Origin: an uncultured Clostridia bacterium
Lineage (GTDB): Bacteria > Bacillota > Clostridia > TANB77 > CAG-508
Direction of reading: 5' to 3'
Length of the DNA stretch: 15,597 bases
NCBI GenBank assembly: GCA_934122155.1
Contig: CAKOVX010000014.1
Coordinates: 1-15,597 of the forward strand
The position numbers and the translations under genes are program-made. The notes beneath the pieces were generated by a model. The model did no database searches and was not told the DNA's origin. It saw only the letters and a list, made by a program, of their open reading frames with translations. Below are positions 5,838 through 12,988 of the stretch, piece by piece. The first letter of the stretch is position 1; the number at the start of each line of letters is the position of its first letter.

Positions 5838-8480
5838 ATGAGTCAAAAATACGTATACTTATTTAAAGAAGGAAACGCAAATATGCGTGAACTACTAGGA
5901 GGAAAAGGTGCTAACTTAGCAGAAATGACTAATTTAGGTTTACCAATCCCACAAGGATTTACAGTTACAACAGAGGCTTGTACAAAATACTATGAGGATG
6001 GAAAAACAATCTCAAAGGAAATTCAAGACCAAATTTTTGAAGCACTAAAAACATTAGAAGAAATGCAAGGCAAAAAATTTGGAGATAATAAAGACCCATT
6101 ATTAGTATCAGTAAGAAGTGGTGCAAGAGCATCTATGCCTGGAATGATGGATACTATATTAAATTTAGGATTAAATGATGAAGCTGTTGAAGGCTTTGCT
6201 GCAAAAACAGGAAATCCTAGATTTGCATATGATTCATATAGAAGATTTATTCAAATGTATTCAGATGTAGTTATGGAGGTACCAAAATCATATTTTGAAA
6301 AAATAATAGACGAGGTAAAAACTGCAAAAGGAATTCATTATGACACAGAATTAACAACAGATGATTTAAAAGAATTAGTAAAAAGATTTAAAGAGGTATA
6401 TAAACAAAGCATGAATGGCGAGGAGTTCCCACAAGACCCAACAGAGCAATTAATGGGAGCTGTTAAAGCCGTATTTAGAAGCTGGGACAACCCAAGAGCA
6501 ATAGTTTATAGAAGAATGAACGATATACCAGGAGACTGGGGAACAGCTGTAAACGTGCAAACTATGGTGTTTGGAAATATGGGTGAAACATCAGGTACAG
6601 GAGTTGCTTTTACAAGAAACCCATCAACAGGAGAAAAAGGAATATATGGAGAATATTTAATTAATGCACAAGGAGAAGACGTAGTTGCAGGTGTTAGAAC
6701 ACCACAACCAATTACTAAACTTGAAGAAGATTTACCAGAATGCTATAAAGAATTTATTGAAATTGCACATAAACTTGAAAATCATTATCGTGATATGCAA
6801 GATATGGAATTTACAATTCAAGAAGGTAAATTATATTTCTTACAAACAAGAAATGGAAAAAGAACTGCTCATGCAGCAATTCAAATTGCGTGTGATTTAG
6901 TTGATGAAGGAATGATTGATGAAAAAGAGGCTGTACTAAGAATAGATGCAAAATCTTTAGACCAATTATTACACCCAACATTTGACAAAGAAAGCTTAAA
7001 AGCAGGAGAAGTTGTAGGAGAAGCACTACCAGCATCACCAGGAGCAGCAGCAGGTAAAGTAGTATTTACAGCAGAAGAGGCAAAAAAACTAGGAAAAGGT
7101 GGAAACGGAGAAAGAGTAATATTAGTTAGACTAGAGACAACACCAGAAGATATTGAAGGTATGATTGCAGCTCAAGGTATTTTAACAGTTCGTGGAGGAA
7201 TGACATCACATGCAGCCGTTGTAGCACGTGGTATGGGAACATGCTGTGTATCAGGTTGTGGAGAAATAACAATAAACGAAGAAGCTAAACAATTTGAGCT
7301 TGGCGGATATACTTTCCATGAAGGAGATTACATTTCTCTAGATGGAACAACAGGAAAAATCTACAAAGGTGACATAAAAACAGTAGAAGCTAGTGTTAGT
7401 GGAAACTTTGGAAGAATAATGGGCTGGGCAGATAAATATAGAAAACTAGGAGTTAGAACAAATGCAGACAACCCAAGAGATACAAAAAATGCTGTTCATT
7501 TAGGAGCAGAAGGTATAGGACTTTGCCGTACAGAGCACATGTTCTTTGAAGAAGATAGAATACCAAAAATAAGAAAAATGATATTAGCAGAAACTGTTGA
7601 AGCACGTGAAGCAGCTTTAAATGAGTTAATACCATTCCAAAAAGGTGACTTCAAAGCAATGTACAAAGAGCTAAAAGAATTACCAATGACTGTACGTTAC
7701 TTAGACCCACCACTACATGAGTTCTTACCAACAGAAGAAGAGGATATAATTGCATTAGCAAAAGACATGGGAGTTACAGTAGAACACCTAAAAAATAAAT
7801 GTGCTGAATTACATGAATTCAACCCAATGATGGGACATAGAGGATGCCGTTTAGCAGTAACATACCCAGAAATAGCTAAAATGCAAACAAGAGCTTTAAT
7901 GGAAGCTGCAATTGAAGTTAAAGAAGAAGAAGGATATAATATTGTTCCAGAAATTATGATTCCATTAATCGGAGAAGAAAGAGAATTAAAATTTGTTAAA
8001 GATATAGTTGTAGAAGTAGCTGAACAAGTTAAAAAAGAAAAAGGTTCAGATATGAAATATCACATTGGAACTATGATAGAAGTACCAAGAGCAGCTTTAC
8101 TAGCAGATGAAATAGCAAAAGAAGCAGACTTTTTCTCTTTTGGAACAAATGACTTAACACAATTAACATTTGGATTTAGTCGTGATGATGCTGGAAAATT
8201 CCTAGATTCATATTATAAAAATAAAATTTATGAATCAGATCCATTTGCAAAATTAGATCAAAAAGGTGTAGGACAATTAGTGGAAATGGCGGTAGAAAAA
8301 GGAAAAGCAACAAGACCAGACATCAAATTAGGAATATGCGGAGAACATGGTGGAGAGCCTTCAAGCGTTGAATTCTGTCATAAAGTTGGGCTAACATATG
8401 TATCATGCTCACCATTCAGAGTTCCAATAGCAAGACTAGCAGCAGCACAAGCAGCAATTAAAGAACAAAACAAAATGTAA
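5838..8480 (+). CDS. ppdK: Pyruvate, phosphate dikinase
   Basis: An 880-residue cytoplasmic enzyme that interconverts ATP + Pi + pyruvate with AMP + PPi + phosphoenolpyruvate. The length matches the family. Seen in order: the N-terminal ATP-grasp nucleotide domain (KYVYLFKEGNANMRELLGGKGANLAEM; SVRSGARASMPGMMDTILNLG); the swivelling phosphohistidine domain with GGMTSHAAVVARGMG, catalytic His458 and the regulatory Thr456 position; and a C-terminal TIM barrel with GTNDLTQLTFGFSRDD and CGEHGG carrying the proton-donor Cys834. All key residues are intact. I place the start at ATG 5838, nine bases after AAGGAGG, and reject an upstream in-frame TTG at 5805. In anaerobic Clostridia this enzyme often works glycolytically using pyrophosphate or replaces pyruvate kinase. 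It has its own promoter and terminator. Confidence 0.98.
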   Translation: MSQKYVYLFKEGNANMRELLGGKGANLAEMTNLGLPIPQGFTVTTEACTKYYEDGKTISKEIQDQIFEALKTLEEMQGKKFGDNKDPLLVSVRSGARASMPGMMDTILNLGLNDEAVEGFAAKTGNPRFAYDSYRRFIQMYSDVVMEVPKSYFEKIIDEVKTAKGIHYDTELTTDDLKELVKRFKEVYKQSMNGEEFPQDPTEQLMGAVKAVFRSWDNPRAIVYRRMNDIPGDWGTAVNVQTMVFGNMGETSGTGVAFTRNPSTGEKGIYGEYLINAQGEDVVAGVRTPQPITKLEEDLPECYKEFIEIAHKLENHYRDMQDMEFTIQEGKLYFLQTRNGKRTAHAAIQIACDLVDEGMIDEKEAVLRIDAKSLDQLLHPTFDKESLKAGEVVGEALPASPGAAAGKVVFTAEEAKKLGKGGNGERVILVRLETTPEDIEGMIAAQGILTVRGGMTSHAAVVARGMGTCCVSGCGEITINEEAKQFELGGYTFHEGDYISLDGTTGKIYKGDIKTVEASVSGNFGRIMGWADKYRKLGVRTNADNPRDTKNAVHLGAEGIGLCRTEHMFFEEDRIPKIRKMILAETVEAREAALNELIPFQKGDFKAMYKELKELPMTVRYLDPPLHEFLPTEEEDIIALAKDMGVTVEHLKNKCAELHEFNPMMGHRGCRLAVTYPEIAKMQTRALMEAAIEVKEEEGYNIVPEIMIPLIGEERELKFVKDIVVEVAEQVKKEKGSDMKYHIGTMIEVPRAALLADEIAKEADFFSFGTNDLTQLTFGFSRDDAGKFLDSYYKNKIYESDPFAKLDQKGVGQLVEMAVEKGKATRPDIKLGICGEHGGEPSSVEFCHKVGLTYVSCSPFRVPIARLAAAQAAIKEQNKM

Positions 8481-8495
8481 ATTTCACTAAAACAC

Positions 8496-8524
8496 TTGAC
8501 AAATCAATAAAAATAGTGTAAAGT
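8496..8524 (+). promoter_or_regulatory. Probable promoter of the ylxM-ffh-rpsP operon
   Basis: A perfect TTGACA (8496-8501), a 17-bp spacer and TAAAGT (8519-8524, four of six -10 matches). The -10 box sits at the foot of the ppdK terminator, so the operon mRNA would start within or near the hairpin loop (about 8531) and escape termination. Confidence 0.6.
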
Positions 8525-8559
8525 ATATTAGCATTACAAAAAATGCTAATATACTTTTT
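8520..8559 (+). terminator. Intrinsic terminator after ppdK
   Basis: A perfect 13-bp stem AGTATATTAGCAT (8522-8534) with ATGCTAATATACT (8543-8555), an 8-base loop and a T run follow ppdK by about 40 bases. Confidence 0.85.
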
Positions 8560-8606
8560 CTAATGTAGAAAAGTAATTATTACTCACGAAAAAGGAGTGA
8601 TGTCAT

Positions 8607-8954
8607 TTGGAGAAAAATGTAAAAGTAAGTATGCTATGCCAAATATATGGAAAAATGCTAACTGAAAAGCAATATCAAGTAATAAATGACTATTACAATA
8701 ATGACTTATCACTTTCAGAAATAGCCGAAAATAATAATATAACAAGACAGGCAGTAAGAGATATAATAAAAAAGGGGGAAAATAAACTTTTCGAATTAGA
8801 AGAAAAGCTAACATTTATGAAAAAGACATTAAATCAAGAACGCAAGCTTCAAGAAATATTAGAAGAACTAAGTAAAATTGAAAATACATCTTCTGATAAA
8901 AAAATTGAAAAAATCTTGAATCATGTTAGAGAAGAGTTGAGTTGCTTAGCATAA
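8607..8954 (+). CDS. ylxM: YlxM family putative DNA-binding/SRP-associated protein
   Basis: A 115-residue member of the UPF0122/YlxM family. Residues 1-65 follow the family pattern: LEKNVKVSMLCQIYGKMLTEKQ, then a sigma-70 region 4-like helix-turn-helix (LSLSEIAENNNITRQAVRDIIKKGENKL). A charged, coiled-coil-like C-terminal half follows. The start is TTG at 8607, nine bases after AAGGAG; the Leu-Glu-Lys opening aligns with known YlxM proteins, which supports this weak start codon. In Streptococcus the homologue modulates signal recognition particle assembly and GTPase activity, and it is almost always next to ffh, as here (78 bases upstream). A role in SRP regulation is inferred from context and family. 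Confidence 0.92.
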   Translation: MEKNVKVSMLCQIYGKMLTEKQYQVINDYYNNDLSLSEIAENNNITRQAVRDIIKKGENKLFELEEKLTFMKKTLNQERKLQEILEELSKIENTSSDKKIEKILNHVREELSCLA

Positions 8955-9032
8955 AAATTTTAAAAATAATCATCATTTAACTTTGGCAGAATTTATTTAA
9001 AATATTACAATAGAAAAGAAGGGAGCTAACAA

Positions 9033-10376
9033 ATGGCTTTTGAAGGATTAAGTTCAAAACTTCAAGATATTACTAGAAAACTTAGAGGTAAAGCAAGAAT
9101 TACAGAATCAGATTTAAAAGAAATGCTTAGAGAGGTAAAGCTTGCACTATTAGAAGCAGATGTTAACTATGTAATAGTTAAAGAATTTATTTCATCTGTA
9201 CAAGAAAAGGCTTTAGGCCAAGATGTATTAAAATCATTAACGCCAGGTCAACAAGTTATTAAAATAGTAAAGGATGAACTAGTAGAACTTTTAGGAGGTA
9301 CAGAAAGTAAAATAAACTTTACTCCAAATCCACCAACAATTATTATGTTAGTTGGTCTTCAAGGTTCAGGTAAAACAACAACAGCAGGAAAGCTTGCAAA
9401 CTTACTTCGTAAACAAGGTAAAAAGCCATTATTAGTTGCATGTGATGTTTATAGACCAGCAGCTATTAAACAATTACAAGTAGTTGGAGCTCAACTTAAC
9501 ATACCAGTATTTGCAAATGAACAATCAAAAGATGTTGTACATATAGCAAAACAAGCTATGTCAACAGCAATGAGCAAGTTAAATGATGTAGTAATACTAG
9601 ATACAGCAGGTAGACTACATATTGATGAAGAACTAATGCAAGAACTTAAAAATGTAAAAGCAAATGTAAAACCACATGAAATTCTATTAGTAGTAGATAG
9701 TATGACAGGTCAAGATGCTGTTAATGTTGCAAAATCATTTAATGAAAACTTAGGCATTGACGGAGTAGTTCTTACAAAATTAGACGGTGACACTCGTGGT
9801 GGTGCAGCACTATCAGTAAAAAAAGTTACAGGCAAACCAATTAAGTTTGCTGCAACAGGTGAAAAATTAAGTGACATAGAAGTATTTCATCCAGATAGAA
9901 TGGCACAAAGAATTTTAGGAATGGGTGATGTACTTTCAATTATAGAAAAAGCAGAAGAAAGTTTTGACTTAGAAGAAGCTGAGAAAATAGAAAAACAGCT
10001 TAAGAAAAAAGAATTTGACTTAGATGATTATTTAACTCAACTAAGACAAATTAAAAAGATGGGTTCATTTTCATCTTTACTAAAAATGATTCCAGGAATG
10101 AATCAGCTAAAAGACGTAAAAATAGATGACAAAGAATTCGTTAGAATAGAAGCAATGATTTGTTCGATGACAAAAGCTGAAAGAAAAAATCCAAAACTAC
10201 TAAATGGAAGTAGAAGAGCAAGAATTGCAAGAGGTAGTGGAACTTCAGTACAAGAAATAAATAAATTCATGAAATCTTTTGAAATGACACAAAAAATGAT
10301 GAAGCAAATGCAAAACAACAAAGGTGGAATGAAAAAGATGATGCAAGGCATGGATTTGAAGAATTTTAAATTTTAA
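9033..10376 (+). CDS. ffh: Signal recognition particle protein Ffh (SRP54)
   Basis: A 447-residue GTPase that binds 4.5S/SRP RNA and the signal peptides of nascent membrane proteins and hands ribosomes to FtsY at the membrane. An N domain helical bundle (1-95) precedes the G domain, with GLQGSGKTTTAGK (108-120), DVYRPAAIKQL (138-148), DTAGRLH (190-196) and TKLDGDTRGGA (248-258). The C-terminal M domain (about 310-447) is methionine-rich and contains the SGTS-like RNA-binding stretch (ARIARGSGTSVQEINKFMK). All motifs are intact. The start ATG has GGGAG at about 9020-9024. It is co-directional with ylxM and precedes rpsP, but the gap to rpsP is unusually long (241 bases) and holds a structured element. 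Confidence 0.98.
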   Translation: MAFEGLSSKLQDITRKLRGKARITESDLKEMLREVKLALLEADVNYVIVKEFISSVQEKALGQDVLKSLTPGQQVIKIVKDELVELLGGTESKINFTPNPPTIIMLVGLQGSGKTTTAGKLANLLRKQGKKPLLVACDVYRPAAIKQLQVVGAQLNIPVFANEQSKDVVHIAKQAMSTAMSKLNDVVILDTAGRLHIDEELMQELKNVKANVKPHEILLVVDSMTGQDAVNVAKSFNENLGIDGVVLTKLDGDTRGGAALSVKKVTGKPIKFAATGEKLSDIEVFHPDRMAQRILGMGDVLSIIEKAEESFDLEEAEKIEKQLKKKEFDLDDYLTQLRQIKKMGSFSSLLKMIPGMNQLKDVKIDDKEFVRIEAMICSMTKAERKNPKLLNGSRRARIARGSGTSVQEINKFMKSFEMTQKMMKQMQNNKGGMKKMMQGMDLKNFKF

Positions 10377-10397
10377 ATGTTCAATAAAAAATTTAGA

Positions 10398-10556
10398 ATA
10401 ATAATGTTAAAAGAAAGCGCAGTCCGCGTAAGGTGGAGCGAAGCGTAACAGTTGGAGAGTTCCAACCGATAGTGTCCAAAAACAAATTTATTTGTTTTTG
10501 TGACATTCAAGGGAAGGAAGCTCGACACCAAGGACCAGCGATTTTAACATTATTAT
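10398..10556. ncRNA. Structured element between ffh and rpsP, unidentified (RNA leader, small RNA or MITE-like repeat)
   Basis: The element is bounded by a perfect 15-bp inverted repeat, ATAATAATGTTAAAA (10398-10412) and TTTTAACATTATTAT (10542-10556). Inside, the base composition becomes clearly richer in G and C than the flanks. It folds on paper into a branched structure: CGC/GCG (10418-10420 with 10538-10540) and GTCC/GGAC (10422-10425 with 10532-10535); GGTG-GAGC with GCTC-ga-CACC (10432-10439 with 10520-10529); a hairpin GTTGGA-GAGT-TCCAAC (10451-10466); and a hairpin of GTGTC plus CAAAAACAAA with its complement (10472-10506). An unpaired purine stretch GGGAAGGAA (10511-10519) remains. 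No reading frame, T run or target-site duplication is visible. I do not recognise an RNA family. Confidence 0.55.
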
Positions 10557-10617
10557 GAAAAAAAGTTTTTAATTTTTAAAAATATAAATAACAAATTTTT
10601 AGGAGGTGAAAAAACAA

Positions 10618-10857
10618 ATGGTAAAAATCAGATTACAAAGACAAGGTGCTAAAAAAGCTCCATTCTATCACATAGTTGTAGCAGACTCTAAAAGCCCAAG
10701 AGATGGAAAAATCATCGAAAAAATTGGTTCATATGATCCAATGACAGAACCTTCTACAATTACAATAGACAATGAAAAATTAGCTACATGGATTAAAAAT
10801 GGTGCAAAACCAACAGATTCTGTAAAAGAATTAATAGAAAGAGCAGCTAAAAACTAA
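10618..10857 (+). CDS. rpsP: 30S ribosomal protein S16
   Basis: A 79-residue basic protein with the full S16 pattern: MVKIRLQRQGAKKAPFYHIVV at the N-terminus, then SPRDGKIIEKIGSYDP and the C-terminal helix ending SVKELIERAAKN. It binds 16S rRNA in the body of the small subunit during assembly. The start is ATG 10618, nine bases after AGGAGGTG (10601-10608); a GTG within that ribosome site is in frame but is rejected as the start because the alternative would add four residues not typical of S16. It begins the ribosomal/RNA-modification part of the operon. Confidence 0.98.
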   Translation: MVKIRLQRQGAKKAPFYHIVVADSKSPRDGKIIEKIGSYDPMTEPSTITIDNEKLATWIKNGAKPTDSVKELIERAAKN

Positions 10858-10884
10858 TTTTCATAAGGAAGGTAAAACTTAAAA

Positions 10885-11115
10885 ATGAAAGAAATTTTAG
10901 AAACTATTATTTTAAATTTGGTAGAAGATAAAGATAAAGTTATAATAAACTCAAAAGAAGACGATAAAACTACTACATTTGAAGTAAAAGTAGCAGAGTC
11001 AGATATGGGTAAAGTAATTGGAAAACAAGGAAAAATTGCAAAAGCAATTCGTACTGTTATGAAATCTTTAGCTGCCAAAGAACACAAAAAAGTAATTATT
11101 GAATTTGTGGATTAG
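10885..11115 (+). CDS. khpA: KH-domain RNA-binding protein KhpA (YlqC)
   Basis: A 76-residue single KH-domain protein. The hallmark MGKVIGKQGKIAKAIRTV is at 41-58, with the GKQG loop at 46-49 that contacts RNA. In Streptococcus and other Bacillota, KhpA pairs with KhpB (Jag/EloR) to bind many RNAs and influence cell elongation and division. It lies 27 bases after rpsP and 9 bases before rimM, the classical position for this gene. The ribosome site is AAGGAAGGT upstream of ATG 10885. Confidence 0.95.
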   Translation: MKEILETIILNLVEDKDKVIINSKEDDKTTTFEVKVAESDMGKVIGKQGKIAKAIRTVMKSLAAKEHKKVIIEFVD

Positions 11116-11124
11116 AGGAAAAAC

Positions 11125-11634
11125 ATGAAACAAGAATATTTTGAAATAGGTCAAATTGTAAATCACTTTGGAATTAAAGGAATGATAAAAGTAAATCCTT
11201 TTACAGACGATATTTCTCAATTTGAAGAGCTAGAATCTATTTTAGTAGAAAAAAATGGTAAATTACTAGACATTCAAATTGAAGAAGTAAAATATAGTAA
11301 AAATCAAGTTTTATTAAAACTAAAAGGAATTGATACTGTTGAAGAAGCAGAAAAGTATAGAGGTTGCTATATAAAAATAGCAAGAGAAAATGCAAGAAAG
11401 CTTCCAGAAGATACCTATTTTATAGCAGATTTACTTGGTCTATCAGTTTATACTGACGAAGATATATTACTTGGAAAAGTAGAAGACATATACAATTCTG
11501 GAGCAAATGATATTTATGTTATAAAATCAGAAGATGGAAAACAAATATTATTACCTGGAATTGGTGAAGTAATTAAACAAATTGATTTAGAACAAGAAAA
11601 AATAATAGTTCATTTAATAAAAGGATTAGTTTAA
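11125..11634 (+). CDS. rimM: Ribosome maturation factor RimM
   Basis: A 169-residue, two-domain protein. The N-terminal RimM beta-barrel begins YFEIGQIVNHFGIKGMIKVNPFTDD (about 5-90) and continues with VEEAEKYRGCYIKI. The C-terminal PRC-barrel (about 95-169) shows DLLGLSVYTDEDILLGKVEDIYNSGANDIYVI and ILLPGIGEVI. It binds S19 and helps mature the head of the 30S subunit. Its ribosome site (AGAGGA) overlaps the khpA stop codon, so translation is probably coupled; trmD follows 13 bases later, as in most bacteria. Confidence 0.97.
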   Translation: MKQEYFEIGQIVNHFGIKGMIKVNPFTDDISQFEELESILVEKNGKLLDIQIEEVKYSKNQVLLKLKGIDTVEEAEKYRGCYIKIARENARKLPEDTYFIADLLGLSVYTDEDILLGKVEDIYNSGANDIYVIKSEDGKQILLPGIGEVIKQIDLEQEKIIVHLIKGLV

Positions 11635-11647
11635 GAAAGGAAAAATA

Positions 11648-12313
11648 ATGAAATTTGATATATTAACTCTTTTTCCAGAAATGTTTGAAGCAGTTAAGCA
11701 AAGCGTTATTGGAAAAGCAATTGAAAAGCAGTTAATACAAATAAATTTAATCAACATTAGAGATTTTTCTAAAGATAAACACAAAAAAGTAGATGATACA
11801 CCATATGGTGGCGGAGCTGGAATGGTAATGATGCCAGACGTAGTATATGATGCATATTCTTCGATACCAAATAAAGAAAATGCAAAAGTTATATATTTAT
11901 CACCTAAAGGGAATGTGTTAAACCAAGAAAAAGTCTTAGAACTTTCTAAACAAGAACATCTTATTTTATTATGTGGACATTATGAAGGAATAGATCAAAG
12001 GGTTTTAGATGAAATTGTAGACGAAGAAATATCAATTGGAGATTATGTGCTAACAGGTGGAGAAATACCAGCAATGGTATTAGTAGACAGTGTTAGTAGA
12101 TATATACAAGGGGTATTAAAACAAGAATCTACACAAGAAGAGTCTTTTACAAATAATCTTTTGGAATATCCACAATACACAAGACCCGAAGAATTTCACG
12201 GGCAAAAAGTTCCAGAGGTGTTATTATCTGGACATCATGAAAACATAAAAAAATGGAGAGAACAAAAGTCTCTAGAAATAACAAAACAAAAAAGACCAGA
12301 TTTATTAAAATAA
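11648..12313 (+). CDS. trmD: tRNA (guanine-N1)-methyltransferase
   Basis: A 221-residue SPOUT-class methyltransferase that makes m1G37 next to the anticodon, preventing +1 frameshifting. Seen: the N-terminal FDILTLFPEMFEAVKQSVIGKA, the YGGGAGMVMMPD loop (53-64), and the trefoil-knot SAM site with LLCGHYEGIDQR (107-118) and SIGDYVLTGGEIPAMVLVD (129-147, with the conserved Asp147). The C-terminal helical domain (LEYPQYTRPEEFHG, then KRPDLL) binds tRNA. It is slightly shorter than the common 240-250 residues, but all motifs are present. The gene is embedded in the rimM-trmD-rplS order. Confidence 0.98.
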   Translation: MKFDILTLFPEMFEAVKQSVIGKAIEKQLIQINLINIRDFSKDKHKKVDDTPYGGGAGMVMMPDVVYDAYSSIPNKENAKVIYLSPKGNVLNQEKVLELSKQEHLILLCGHYEGIDQRVLDEIVDEEISIGDYVLTGGEIPAMVLVDSVSRYIQGVLKQESTQEESFTNNLLEYPQYTRPEEFHGQKVPEVLLSGHHENIKKWREQKSLEITKQKRPDLLK

Positions 12314-12338
12314 AAAAGAAAGGAGGATATTCAAAGTT

Positions 12339-12845
12339 ATGGATATCGTAAAATCAATTGAACACGAGCAATTAAAAAACAAGATACCAGATTTAAAAGT
12401 TGGTGATACAGTTAGAGTTCACCAAAAAATTAAAGAAGGTAACAGAGAAAGAATTCAAGTATTTGAAGGAATTATCATAAAAAAACAAAACGGAGGAGTA
12501 AACGCATCTTTCACAGTAAGAAAAATTTCTTATGGTGTAGGTGTTGAAAAAACATTCTTAGTACATTCACCATTAGTAGAAAAAGTTGAAGTAGTAAGAG
12601 TTGGTAAAGCTAGAAGAGCAAAACTATACTACTTAAGAGACAGAGTTGGTAAAGCTGCTAAGACAAAAGAAAACACAGGTGCTAGAATCGAAAACAAAGA
12701 AATCATTGTAAAAGAAGAATTAGTAGAAGAGCCAGCAGTTGAAGCTGCTCCAGAAGAAGCACCAGCTGTTGAAACAGAAACTCCAGTTGTAGAAGAAGTT
12801 ACAGATACAGTTAGCGAAGAAAAAGTTGACGAAGTAAAAGAATAA
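12339..12845 (+). CDS. rplS: 50S ribosomal protein L19 with a long acidic C-terminal tail
   Basis: A 168-residue L19. Residues 1-111 are a complete, normal L19 core: IVKSIEHEQLKNKIPDLKVGD, VFEGIIIKKQNGG, FTVRKISYGVGVEKTF and ARRAKLYYLRDRVGKAAK. The core binds 23S rRNA near the 30S interface. After it comes a 57-residue extension dominated by Glu (17), Val, Ala and Pro, with only two Asp, probably disordered. Such tails occur on some ribosomal proteins of gut Clostridia but are not part of the L19 core, and their function is unknown. Codon use and composition run on smoothly from the core. The start ATG 12339 follows AAGGAGGA. It is the last gene of the operon, before a strong terminator. Confidence 0.97.
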   Translation: MDIVKSIEHEQLKNKIPDLKVGDTVRVHQKIKEGNRERIQVFEGIIIKKQNGGVNASFTVRKISYGVGVEKTFLVHSPLVEKVEVVRVGKARRAKLYYLRDRVGKAAKTKENTGARIENKEIIVKEELVEEPAVEAAPEEAPAVETETPVVEEVTDTVSEEKVDEVKE

Positions 12846-12855
12846 TTTAGTATAT

Positions 12856-12889
12856 AATAACACTTATCTTTTGATAGGTGTTATTTTTT
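12856..12889 (+). terminator. Intrinsic terminator after rplS
   Basis: A 13-bp stem AATAACACTTATC (12856-12868) with GATAGGTGTTATT (12873-12885, one G·U pair), a TTTT loop and a six-base T run. It ends the ylxM-to-rplS operon. Confidence 0.92.
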
Positions 12890-12910
12890 CAATTTTAGTA
12901 ATAAAAACTA

Positions 12911-12939
12911 TTGAAAATTAAAAAAAATTATGGTATTCT
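12911..12939 (+). promoter_or_regulatory. Promoter of the pilin-like lectin-fold gene
   Basis: TTGAAA (12911-12916), a 17-bp spacer ending in TGG, and TATTCT (12934-12939). The TG motif one base before the -10 box makes this an extended -10 promoter, compensating for the weaker hexamer. Confidence 0.6.
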
Positions 12940-12988
12940 TAATAAGATTGAATAAATAAAATACATAATACAAAGGAGGAATACAGAT

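Noticed and set aside
8600..8606. ATG at 8600 as the ylxM start.
   Set aside because: It is out of frame with the YlxM sequence and only three bases from the Shine-Dalgarno; TTG at 8607 keeps the LEK opening of the family.
10505..10540. The GGGAAGGAAGC stretch looks like the conserved tip of SRP RNA, tempting next to ffh.
   Set aside because: The surrounding pairing is a branched structure; the symmetric loop and GGAA-capped helix 8 of SRP RNA cannot be drawn, and the CAGG partner side is missing.
10398..10556. The 15-bp inverted repeat as an intrinsic terminator between ffh and rpsP.
   Set aside because: The arms are 129 bases apart, the right arm is followed by A's and not T's, and rpsP belongs to the same conserved operon.
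12314..12338. An L19 leader structure before rplS.
   Set aside because: Only 25 bases separate trmD from rplS, taken up mainly by the ribosome site; there is no room for the structured leader.
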